From Pseudorhodobacter antarcticus (GTDB lineage Bacteria; Pseudomonadota; Alphaproteobacteria; Rhodobacterales; Rhodobacteraceae), in contig CAMAQR010000061.1 of NCBI GenBank assembly GCA_945860375.1, positions 1 through 20,913 of the forward strand: DNA of 20,913 bases, given 5' to 3'. The translations under genes were made by a program, and so were the position numbers. This document shows positions 1-7,758 of this stretch, piece after piece; positions within the stretch are counted from its first letter, which is position 1, and the number at the start of each line of letters is the position of its first letter. The notes beneath the pieces are model-generated. The model ran no database searches. It had not been told where the DNA came from and saw only the letters and a program-made list of their open reading frames with translations.

Positions 1-54
1 CGACAGAGTGCCGCGACATCGCAGGCAAAGACCAACCGTCACACCACCCGGAAC

Positions 55-146
55 TGTCCGGGACTTAGCGAAATCCCTGTCCGGGACTTAATGAAATGCG
101 TGTCCGGGACTTACCGTAATTGCTGTCCGGGACTTAGCGAAACCCG
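55..146. repeat. Four-copy 23-bp-period direct repeat array
   Basis: The 13-mer TGTCCGGGACTTA occurs exactly four times, at 55, 78, 101 and 124, with a strict 23-bp period. The 10-bp spacers are partly conserved: GCGAAATCCC, ATGAAATGCG, CCGTAATTGC and GCGAAACCCG. The core contains the imperfect dyad GTCC-G-GGAC. The array lies about 170-260 bp upstream of the first RTX gene. It could be a cooperative binding site for a regulator. It could also be a multiple-repeat transposon end, since IS21-family ends carry several copies of an internal repeat and begin with TG. Neither is proven: no transposase or regulator gene lies beside it in the window. The repeats themselves are certain; the function is unknown. 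Confidence 0.9.
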
Positions 147-180
147 CAGAACCCAAAGATGCGCGTGAGGAAAAAGACTG

Positions 181-220
181 GTCATTAAATTAACATTGAA
201 ACAATACCTTATCAGATAAA
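181..220 (+). promoter_or_regulatory. AT-rich promoter-like region with TTATC-A-GATAA dyad
   Basis: This is the most AT-rich stretch before the first RTX gene. It contains TTAACA (190-195) and TTGAAA (196-201), which resemble -35 hexamers, and a perfect dyad TTATC-A-GATAA (209-219) where a -10 or an operator could sit. No hexamer pair has ideal spacing, so the promoter is a guess from composition and position. The rest of 1-317, apart from the 23-bp repeat array, shows no gene. Confidence 0.3.
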
Positions 221-317
221 GCCGTGAAAATGTCTGACCCGTTTTTCCTTCGTGCCGTCTTGCCTGCGAATCGCGTGCCACCGCCGCCAATTTTGATTTT
301 GTGAAAGAGTAACCATC

Positions 318-3300
318 ATGGCCACTGCAACCGAGTTGACCATCAACACCGCCGCCACCGCGATGGACATGGCGAATACCATCTTCGGACCGGGTATCAC
401 CGTCAGCAGCGCGACCTTTTCGGGTGATGCGGCATCTTCGGGCATCTATTCGGGCGCGTTGACCGCCATGCCGGGGGTGTCGCCGACCGATACCGGTGTG
501 ATCCTGTCCACTGGCAGCACAACGGCATTCACCAATCCGGGCAGCTTTGTCGGTGACACCAACACCAACACCTTGACCGGGGCGGGCAGTGACGTCTTGG
601 GCGGCATCAACGGCGATGCGCAACTGAACGCTGTGGCTGGGATGGACACGTTTGACGGTGCAATCCTGACCGCGACCTTCACGCCAGATGGCGATTACCT
701 GACGATGCAGTTCGTCTTCACGTCGGATGAGTATCCTGAATACGTCTTGGGCGGCGTGAACGATGCTTTTGGTGTCTGGGTCAACGGAACTTTCGTGCCG
801 GTGTCGATCACCGTGGCGGGCAATGTCGCCATTGACGAGGTCAACAGCGGCAAGAATGAAAACCTGTACCGCGACAACACTGCCGATCAACTCAATATCG
901 AAATGGATGGTCTGACCTATACTTTGTCGCTCAAGGCGGCTGTGCTCAAGGGGCAACCCAACACCATCAAGATCGGCATCGCCGATGGGGGTGACGCGAT
1001 TTATGACAGCAACCTGCTGATCATGGCGGACTCGGTCCAGACGGTCACGCTGGCGGTGGATGACACGCTGAACGTGGTCGCCAACAGCAGCCGAACCTTT
1101 GACATTCTGGCCAACGACACCCAGACCGGCAGCGCCCCCCTGACCATCACCCAGATCAACGGCACCGCTGTGTCGGTGGGTCAGACAGTGACACTGACCT
1201 CGGGGCAGCAGGTGCGGCTGAACGCCGACGGCACCGTGACGGTGTTTGCCAATGGCGTGCTGGGGCAGGAAAACCTGTCTTACACCGTCAGCGATGGCAC
1301 CCAGACCGACATCGGCTATATCCATATCAACACCACCAGCGCGGTGACCAAAGACGGCATCGTTTCGGGCACCAGCGCTGCCGACAGCATCGACACCGCC
1401 TATACGGGCGACCCCGACGGCGACCGGGTCGACAACAACGACGCCACAGGCGTGCTGGGCACCACCGGCAACGCCGACGTGATCTATGCAGGTGCTGGCA
1501 ATGACAGCGTCGCCGCAGGCGCAGGCAATGACATCGTTGACGCAGACAGCGGCGACGACACCGTTTTCGGCGACGCAGGCGACGACAGCCTTTATGGCGA
1601 CGACGGCCGCGACCAGCTGGCCGGTGACGCTGGCGCTGACCTGATTTACGGCGGCGCGGATGCCGACATCATCACCGGGGCTGCAGGCGATATTGTGTTT
1701 GGCGGTGAAACTGCGACGGCGGGCGGGTCTGACGCTGACACGCTGGTTCTGGCCAATGTCCAATCCCTTGCTTACGGCGGCGGCAACAACGAGGCGGGCA
1801 GTGTCACCTTCACCGATGGCTCGACGCTGACCTTCTCCGAGATCGAAACGCTGGTGCTGAACGGCGGCAACCGCGATGGCATCATTTTTGGCACTGCGGG
1901 CAATGACAGCATCGGCGCGGGCTATGTTGATGCCAATGGCGATGTGATCGACAACAACGACGCCATCCTGTCCAACCCCGGATCGAATGACGACGAGGTG
2001 TATGCGGGCAATGGCGATGACACGGTCAAGGGCCTGTTGGGCAATGACTACCTTTACGGCGGCGAGGGCCACGACAGCCTCGATGGCGGCACTGGCAATG
2101 ATTACATGCAGGGCGATGCGGGCAATGACACCGTGGTCGCGGGCGAGGGCAACGATTTCATCCGCGGCGACGCCGGCAATGATTCTGTCTACGGCGGTTT
2201 GGGCGACGACAGCACCTATGGCGGCCTTGGCGAAGATCGGGTCTTTGCGGGCGACGGCAATGACGAGGCTTACGGCGGCTACGGCAACGACGTGGTTTAT
2301 GGCGGCGCGGGCGACGACAACGTCACCGGCTCTGGTCAGGACGACGTGGTTTACGGCGATGATGGCAATGACATCGTCCACGGGTCCGATGGCGACGACA
2401 CGCTTTATGGCGGTGCCGGGGCCGATACTTTGCTGGGCGAAGACGACGCTGACCTGATCCACGGTGGCGCTGGCGACTATGTCGACGGTTTTGAGAACGT
2501 CACGGTTGGCACCGACAACGACACCTTGAACGTCACAGACGTGGCCTCTGTCATCTTCGACGCCTACAACCCGGAAAACGGCGTTGTCACTTTCAACGGC
2601 GGCGGCACGCTGCACTTTTACAACATCGAACACGTTATCGCGGACGGCACTGAAATCTTCGCGCCCGACTTCATCGTCGAAGGCACCGGCGGCGATGATC
2701 TGATCGACGCCGCCTATGCCGGCGATCCCGAAGGCGACAGGATTGACGCCGGGGACAATCTGCTCGGCAACAATGATGACCACGTTCTGGCAGGGGATGG
2801 CGACGACACCGTTCTGGCAGGGGCGGGGGCTGATCTGGTGTTGGGTTCCACCGGCAACGACAGTCTGGACGGCGGCACCGGCAATGACAGCCTGTTTGGC
2901 GGAAGCGGCAATGACTTTGTCGCTGCGGGCGACAATGCCGACCTTATCGATGGCGGCGCTGGCGATGACACGCTGGACGGTGCGCTGGGCAATGACACCC
3001 TGACCGGTGGCGACGGCAATGACTCGCTGCTGGGTGGCGATGACCGCGACTATTTTTACGTCGGCGCGGGCGATGTCGTCGATGGCGGTGAAGGTGGCGA
3101 TGACTATGACACGCTGGACCTGGCCGCCTTTGGTCACGCTGCCACCCATGTGATCTACGACACGATGAACCCGGAAAACGGCACGATCGAATTCCTCGAT
3201 GCCTTTGGTGTTGTGGTCGACACCATGACCTTCACCAACATCGAAAAAGTCGTCGCCTGCTTTACCCCCGGCGCGATGATCCTGACGGATCGCGGCGAAG

Positions 3301-3836
3301 TGGCGGTCGAAGATCTGGTTGAAGGTGACGCCGTTCTGACCCGTGACGATGGCTTTCAACCGCTCCGCTGGATTGGTCGCCGCGATCTGACGGGAGCGGA
3401 TCTGAAAGCCGAGGCGCGCTTTGCCCCGGTGCAGATTGCCAAGGGCGCGCTGGGCCTCAACCTGCCCGAGCGTGACATGAAGGTCAGCCCGCAGCACCGC
3501 ATGCTGATGACCGGGCCGCGTGCCGAGCTGCTGTTTGGCGAGCACGAGGTGCTGGTGGCCGCCATCCATATGGTTGGCATGGCTGGCGTCACCCGCGTGC
3601 AGCCTGCGGATGGCGTCAGCTATCTTCATGTCCTGTTTGATCAGCATGAAATCGTATGGGCCGATGGCACGTGGTCCGAAAGCTTCCAGCCCGGCATCCA
3701 AACGATGAACGGGCTGGACAGCGCCCAACGCGGCGAAATTCTGGCGCTGTTTCCGCAGTTGGCCACCGGCATGACCTATCCCGCCGCCCGCCTGAAACTG
3801 AAAGCGCAGGAGGCTCAGGTCTTGTTGCGCACCTGA
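318..3836 (+). CDS. RTX calcium-binding protein with choice-of-anchor L, Ig-like and C-terminal Hint domains
   Basis: This 1172-residue protein is probably an exported surface or matrix protein. Residues about 30-240 carry the choice-of-anchor L signature (SDEYPEY at 136-142, followed by NDAFGVWVNG). Residues about 246-340 form a cadherin/Ig-like domain (AVDDTLNVVANSS, then DILANDT). Three RTX arrays of GGxGxDxhx nonapeptides follow, starting near residues 381, 556 and 818; such repeats bind Ca2+ outside the cell. An EF-hand-like DxDGDRxDxxD-type loop precedes each array, at 365, 538 and 803. The C-terminal Hint_2 domain starts at Cys981 (ACFTPG) and has SPQHRM at 1057-1062. There is no N-terminal Sec signal, as expected for type I secretion, but no transporter genes are nearby. 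The ATG at 318 follows a GAAAGAG ribosome site. A paralogue lies 213 bp downstream. Whether the Hint domain cleaves itself cannot be read from sequence. Confidence 0.9.
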   Translation: MATATELTINTAATAMDMANTIFGPGITVSSATFSGDAASSGIYSGALTAMPGVSPTDTGVILSTGSTTAFTNPGSFVGDTNTNTLTGAGSDVLGGINGDAQLNAVAGMDTFDGAILTATFTPDGDYLTMQFVFTSDEYPEYVLGGVNDAFGVWVNGTFVPVSITVAGNVAIDEVNSGKNENLYRDNTADQLNIEMDGLTYTLSLKAAVLKGQPNTIKIGIADGGDAIYDSNLLIMADSVQTVTLAVDDTLNVVANSSRTFDILANDTQTGSAPLTITQINGTAVSVGQTVTLTSGQQVRLNADGTVTVFANGVLGQENLSYTVSDGTQTDIGYIHINTTSAVTKDGIVSGTSAADSIDTAYTGDPDGDRVDNNDATGVLGTTGNADVIYAGAGNDSVAAGAGNDIVDADSGDDTVFGDAGDDSLYGDDGRDQLAGDAGADLIYGGADADIITGAAGDIVFGGETATAGGSDADTLVLANVQSLAYGGGNNEAGSVTFTDGSTLTFSEIETLVLNGGNRDGIIFGTAGNDSIGAGYVDANGDVIDNNDAILSNPGSNDDEVYAGNGDDTVKGLLGNDYLYGGEGHDSLDGGTGNDYMQGDAGNDTVVAGEGNDFIRGDAGNDSVYGGLGDDSTYGGLGEDRVFAGDGNDEAYGGYGNDVVYGGAGDDNVTGSGQDDVVYGDDGNDIVHGSDGDDTLYGGAGADTLLGEDDADLIHGGAGDYVDGFENVTVGTDNDTLNVTDVASVIFDAYNPENGVVTFNGGGTLHFYNIEHVIADGTEIFAPDFIVEGTGGDDLIDAAYAGDPEGDRIDAGDNLLGNNDDHVLAGDGDDTVLAGAGADLVLGSTGNDSLDGGTGNDSLFGGSGNDFVAAGDNADLIDGGAGDDTLDGALGNDTLTGGDGNDSLLGGDDRDYFYVGAGDVVDGGEGGDDYDTLDLAAFGHAATHVIYDTMNPENGTIEFLDAFGVVVDTMTFTNIEKVVACFTPGAMILTDRGEVAVEDLVEGDAVLTRDDGFQPLRWIGRRDLTGADLKAEARFAPVQIAKGALGLNLPERDMKVSPQHRMLMTGPRAELLFGEHEVLVAAIHMVGMAGVTRVQPADGVSYLHVLFDQHEIVWADGTWSESFQPGIQTMNGLDSAQRGEILALFPQLATGMTYPAARLKLKAQEAQVLLRT

Positions 3837-4049
3837 ACCGGGCAAAAGCGCCGCACACTGCACTGAACCGGAAAGGGTTTTCAGCATTGTGCGCGTGTCG
3901 GAAACAAACCCAAGTCCTGCCACATTTGGACCACGACCGACCAGTACTTCTGAGTCCAACAAAACTGGAATGGTGTTGTCGTGCCCATACTTGTGAACCT
4001 ATCCCGCTGTCAGTGCTGCACTTCCGTTGCGCGTGGGGGGGCATAACCG

Positions 4050-6818
4050 ATGGCAACGCTTTACACAGGTTTGGGCGGGGCGGCAGGCTACGGCGAACAG
4101 TCGTTTCGCACCTCCTCCTACTCAGGCAACCTGGATGACGGCTTCACTCAGATCAATGTCACCTCGGTGTTTGGGGCGGGCGGGATCAACTTTGGCGGCA
4201 CCAGTTATACGAACGTCTATCTCAGCACCAATGGCCTGGTGACCTTCGGCTCTGGCGTTACCAGCTATACCCCCACTGCACTGACGTCACTTGGCCAGCC
4301 CGCGCTGGCGGCGTATTGGACCGATATCGACATTCGCACAGCGGGCGAAATTTATTGGGACATGGACGCCACCAACGGCAAAATGACCATCACCTGGGCC
4401 AATGTGGGGGCCTATTCCGCTGCGGGCACGGTCAATTTCCAGATGCAGATCACCAGCCTCGGCGGTGGTGATTTCAACATCGAATACCTGTACAACAACA
4501 TCGGATTCACCAACGGCTACTCCGGGGCCGCGGTGGTGGGCACCACCAATGGCATCACGCAAACCCTGGCCGAAGGTTCGGGCGATCCGGCCGTTCTGGC
4601 CACCTATGCCAGCAATGACTTTGACACCAATGATCCGGCAGGCGTCTATTCGATGGCGGTCGAGGGTGGCGTGGCCTTCGCCGGTGACGGTATCGTTGAC
4701 GGCACCGCAGGCAATGACAACATCAACGGCAGCTACACCGCTGATCCCGACGGCGACCGAATCGACAACGGCGACGCCACCGGCTACGCGGGCGGCACCG
4801 AGCATGATGACTATGTGCTGGCCGGCAGCGGCAATGACACCGTCACCTCCGGGCTTGGCCATGACAACGTGTTTGGCGGTGCGGGCAATGACCGGCTGTT
4901 CGGCGGCAATGGCAACGACACGCTGGACGGTGGTACTGAAAATGACAGCATCGACGGCGGGTCCGGCAATGACCTGATCTATGGCGGTTTGGGAGATGAT
5001 ACCCTGACCGGTGGCGCGGCATCTGCGGCAACCACCTATACCCCCGCCTATACCGAGGTTACTGGCGCGACCTTCACCGTGACCGGCACCTCTGGCCGCC
5101 CGAATTTTGCGGTGCAGACCGTCTCGGGCGACAACAACCTGTCCAGCGGCACCAGCGGCGCGCTGACCGGTTACAACCTTGGCAACAGTGACAGCACCGA
5201 AACCCACACCCACACCGCAAGCTCGCAAATCGCGGGCGGTCGCATCCTGTTCAACGCAATCAACGGCAATGAAACGCTGACTGTCCGCATCGACGGCGTT
5301 GTGATCAACCTGAACGCCGCCATCAGTTCCGGGATGGTGACATTCACCGGCGCCAGCACCTATTCCATCAACGGCGCAGGCCAGATCGTGCGCAACGGCA
5401 GCGGTGCAAGTTCCACCACCGTTGGCACTTTGGTCATCAACGTACCCTACACCACGCTGGCGTTGAATTCGACCGGCACCACCGGCAACGGGCTGTTCTA
5501 CGAGTACTATGTCAACACCACGCCTTTGAACGTGGCGGCGGCCGCTGGCGGCGATGACACGCTGTACGGCGGCGACGGCAATGACGTGATCAGCGGCGAT
5601 ACCGGCAATGACAGCCTGTTTGGCGACGCGGGCGATGACACCCTGTCTGGCGGTGAAGGCAATGACACCCTGTCGGGCGGTTTGGGCAATGACCTGGTTG
5701 CGGGTGACGCGGGCGACGACAGTCTGCTGGGCGATGACGGTGACGACACTCTGTCCGGCGGTGAAGGCAATGACACGCTGGCGGGCGGCGCGGGCAATGA
5801 CAGCCTGTTTGGCGACGCGGGCAATGACAGCCTGTTGGGCGAGGCGGGCAATGACACCCTTTACGGCGGCGACGGCAACGACAGCCTGTTTGGCGGCGCA
5901 GGCGAGGATGTGCTGTTTGGTGGCTTGGGCGATGACTATATTGACGCAGGCGCAGGCAAAGACACCATCACCTTTGACGCAGGCACCGATACGATCATCG
6001 GCGGCGATGACCGTGACCGCATCGTGCAGGAATTCAACGCCAACGCTTACGGCGATGTGGCCGACGGTGGCGAGGGCGGCGACGATTATGATGTTCTCGA
6101 TCTGTCCTCTTGGGGTTGGACGCTGACCAATGTCATCTATGATCCGATGAACGCCGAAAACGGCATCGTTGAATTTCTGGATGGGACCGGCGCGGTGATC
6201 GGCACCATGGCCTTCTCGAATATCGAACAGGTGATCCCTTGCTTGACGCCCGGTGTGATGATTTCCACAGATCGGGGCGAAGTGGCTGTGGAGACCCTGC
6301 GCGTCGGCGACAGGGTGTTGACCCGCGACGCTGGCCTGCAACCGATCCGCTGGATTGGCAGCCGCAAGCTGGGGCTGGCCGATCTGATCGTGCGCCCAAA
6401 CCTGCGCCCGGTGCAGATCGGGCAAGGGGCCTTGGGCCGTGGTCTGCCGCTGCGCAACACGCTGGTATCGCCGCAACACCGCATGCTGATCGAGGGTGCA
6501 GGCCCCGAGATGCTGTTTGGCGAGGCCGAAGTGCTGGTCGCCGCCTCCCATCTGACCGGCCTTGCCGGGGTTGCGCAAACCCTACCCGCCGGTGTGACCT
6601 ATATCCACCTGCTGCTCGACCGCCACGAAATCATCTGTGCCAACGGCTCTTGGACCGAAAGCTTTCAACCCGCCGACCGCATGCTGTCGGCGATGGACTC
6701 AGCCCAACGTAATGAAATCGCAGAGATTTTTCCAGATCTGATGGTGGAAAGCGAAGCCTACCAATCCGCCCGCCTGTCGTTGAAAGCGCATGAGGCCCGG
6801 GTGTTGCTGCAGGCCTGA
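4050..6818 (+). CDS. RTX calcium-binding protein with NIDO-like and C-terminal Hint domains
   Basis: This is a 922-residue paralogue of the preceding gene. Residues about 50-215 look like a nidogen (NIDO) domain: VYLSTNGLVTFGS, then AAYWTDIDIRTAGEIYW. NIDO domains occur in extracellular adhesion proteins. A DPDGDRIDNGD loop starts at 232, followed by one RTX array (about 250-322). An unrecognised Thr/Ser/Asn-rich segment (about 325-499) comes next, then a second, longer RTX array (about 500-660). The Hint_2 domain starts at Cys731 (PCLTPG) with SPQHRM at 807-812. Like its neighbour it lacks a Sec signal and is probably secreted by a type I system encoded elsewhere. A G-run at 4035-4041 is the likely ribosome site. 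The 213-bp gap before it holds only a bulged hairpin (3863-3884) without a clear U-tract, so co-transcription with the first gene is possible. Confidence 0.88.
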   Translation: MATLYTGLGGAAGYGEQSFRTSSYSGNLDDGFTQINVTSVFGAGGINFGGTSYTNVYLSTNGLVTFGSGVTSYTPTALTSLGQPALAAYWTDIDIRTAGEIYWDMDATNGKMTITWANVGAYSAAGTVNFQMQITSLGGGDFNIEYLYNNIGFTNGYSGAAVVGTTNGITQTLAEGSGDPAVLATYASNDFDTNDPAGVYSMAVEGGVAFAGDGIVDGTAGNDNINGSYTADPDGDRIDNGDATGYAGGTEHDDYVLAGSGNDTVTSGLGHDNVFGGAGNDRLFGGNGNDTLDGGTENDSIDGGSGNDLIYGGLGDDTLTGGAASAATTYTPAYTEVTGATFTVTGTSGRPNFAVQTVSGDNNLSSGTSGALTGYNLGNSDSTETHTHTASSQIAGGRILFNAINGNETLTVRIDGVVINLNAAISSGMVTFTGASTYSINGAGQIVRNGSGASSTTVGTLVINVPYTTLALNSTGTTGNGLFYEYYVNTTPLNVAAAAGGDDTLYGGDGNDVISGDTGNDSLFGDAGDDTLSGGEGNDTLSGGLGNDLVAGDAGDDSLLGDDGDDTLSGGEGNDTLAGGAGNDSLFGDAGNDSLLGEAGNDTLYGGDGNDSLFGGAGEDVLFGGLGDDYIDAGAGKDTITFDAGTDTIIGGDDRDRIVQEFNANAYGDVADGGEGGDDYDVLDLSSWGWTLTNVIYDPMNAENGIVEFLDGTGAVIGTMAFSNIEQVIPCLTPGVMISTDRGEVAVETLRVGDRVLTRDAGLQPIRWIGSRKLGLADLIVRPNLRPVQIGQGALGRGLPLRNTLVSPQHRMLIEGAGPEMLFGEAEVLVAASHLTGLAGVAQTLPAGVTYIHLLLDRHEIICANGSWTESFQPADRMLSAMDSAQRNEIAEIFPDLMVESEAYQSARLSLKAHEARVLLQA

Positions 6819-6858
6819 ACCCAACCGTCAAAACCGCCTGCCAAAACCATCGCCGGCG

Positions 6859-7437
6859 TCAACCCCGCTGCAATCGCCATTCTGCCCAAGCCTCTGGTGT
6901 GTCCAGATCCAGCGTGGCATGTTGATCGGGCAGCGCGATCAGGCGGATGCGGTCCTTGTGGTGACGCAAAACCGCGCGCGCGCCTTCATCGCCGCGCAGT
7001 TCCGTCAACTCTGAAACCAGATCAGCCGGGAAGATCACCGGATGGCCCAGCATGCCGTCGCGGGTGGTCGCGCGCAGGATGGACGTCTGATCGAAGGCAG
7101 CGATCAGGGCATGCAGATCATCGGCAGTGATTTCCGGCATATCGGCAGGCAGGATCATCAGCGCGCCCACAGCCCGCGCCGCGCCTGCGCGGATCGAAGC
7201 CGCCATGCCTTCCGCCGCATCGGATACAGGCAGCGCGGTCACGTCCAACCCCTGCAAACATGCCCTCCGCGCCGGATCGGGGTCGCGCAATGTGACGACA
7301 ACATCAACGCAAACGGCACGCGCAATGCGGGCTTGGCGTCGCAGCATCGGCTCACCCGCCACCAGCTCCAGCAGTTTATCGCCGCCGCGCATCCGGGTGG
7401 CATTGCCTGCGGCGGGGATCAGGAGGGTCAGGGTCAT
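6859..7437 (-). CDS. MobA/MocA-like nucleotidyltransferase (probable molybdenum cofactor cytidylyltransferase)
   Basis: This 192-residue protein belongs to the MobA-like NTP transferase family, whose MocA branch transfers CMP from CTP to molybdopterin for xanthine dehydrogenase-type enzymes. It has the nucleotide-binding start PAAGNATRM (8-16) with DKLL (20-23), GMAASIRAG (78-86), LPADMP with the metal-binding Asp99, GHPVIFP (131-137), GDEGAR and a C-terminal DLDTPEAW. The set matches MocA better than MobA, and the length is normal. No xanthine or CO dehydrogenase gene lies in the window, so the client enzyme is unknown; a related nucleotide-sugar-like transferase cannot be excluded. It is convergent with the second RTX gene (40-bp gap). 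It is separated from the upstream dehydrogenase gene on the same strand by the hairpin-repeat region, so it probably has its own promoter. Confidence 0.85.
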   Translation of the reverse strand: MTLTLLIPAAGNATRMRGGDKLLELVAGEPMLRRQARIARAVCVDVVVTLRDPDPARRACLQGLDVTALPVSDAAEGMAASIRAGAARAVGALMILPADMPEITADDLHALIAAFDQTSILRATTRDGMLGHPVIFPADLVSELTELRGDEGARAVLRHHKDRIRLIALPDQHATLDLDTPEAWAEWRLQRG

Positions 7438-7492
7438 CGCCGCAGGCTGGGGGAAAGAGGGGATTTGGTCAAGTGAGGCCGTGACCGTTGCG

Positions 7493-7705
7493 CCCGGCCC
7501 AATCCTTGCGGATTGGGCGTAAAGGACAGGACCCGCGGCTTTGAGGCAATCACCCGGCCCAATCCTTGCGGTTTGGGCGCAAAGGACAGGGCCCGCGGCT
7601 TTGGCGCAATCACCCGGCCCAATCCTTGCGGATTGGGCGCAAAGGACAGAACCCGCGGCTTTGGCGCAATCACCCGGCCCAAACCTTGCGGTTTGTGCGT
7701 AAACG
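7493..7705. repeat. 60-bp tandem hairpin repeats, 3.5 copies
   Basis: The region 7438-7758 has no convincing gene and is dominated by this array. Units start with CCCGG at 7493, 7553, 7613 and 7673 (the last partial), at an exact 60-bp period and with very few differences. Each unit carries a stem of GCCCAATCC and GGATTGGGC around a TTGC loop (for example 7497-7518). Units 1 and 3 pair perfectly. Unit 2 has one mismatch. Unit 4 changes both sides (AAACC with GGTTT), restoring the pair that unit 2 loses, but has a separate mismatch near the stem base. Because 60 is a multiple of 3, the array also gives open frames with 20-residue repeats on both strands; I take these as by-products. It lies between two minus-strand genes, where it could act in termination or mRNA stability, or be a mobile REP-like repeat. 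Confidence 0.92.
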
Positions 7706-7709
7706 ACTG

Positions 7710-7732
7710 AAAACGCTGCCCCGCAGCGTTTT
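7710..7732 (-). terminator. Strong hairpin, probable intrinsic terminator
   Basis: This is a perfect 10-bp stem (AAAACGCTGC and GCAGCGTTTT) around a CCC loop. Read on the minus strand it lies 27-49 nt beyond the stop codon of the dehydrogenase gene and ends in TTTT, as an intrinsic terminator would. Its symmetry would also allow it to work for transcription from the other side. Confidence 0.65.
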
Positions 7733-7733
7733 C

Positions 7734-7752
7734 GCCCCGCAGGTTGCGGGGC
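7734..7752 (-). terminator. GC-rich hairpin just after the dehydrogenase stop codon
   Basis: This is a perfect 8-bp stem (GCCCCGCA and TGCGGGGC) with a GGT loop, starting 6 nt past the TAA stop of the dehydrogenase gene on the minus strand. It has no U-tract of its own. It may protect the 3' end of the mRNA or work together with the adjacent terminator-like hairpin. Confidence 0.5.
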
Positions 7753-7758
7753 CGTCGT

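Noticed and set aside
55..146. CRISPR array
   Set aside because: The repeats are only 13 bp and the spacers are 10 bp and similar to each other.
111..3962. A very long open frame (about 1283 codons) on the minus strand, opposite the first RTX gene
   Set aside because: It mirrors the codon pattern of the GC-rich RTX repeats, which lack stops in the complementary frame. It has no recognisable domain, and the plus-strand frame has clear domains and a ribosome site.
4287..6578. A 763-codon open frame on the minus strand, opposite the second RTX gene
   Set aside because: Same explanation: the antisense of RTX and Hint coding sequence, with low-complexity Val/Ala/Ile content and no domain.
7493..7705. 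CRISPR array
   Set aside because: The whole 60-bp unit is repeated with nearly identical content; there are no unique spacers and no cas genes.
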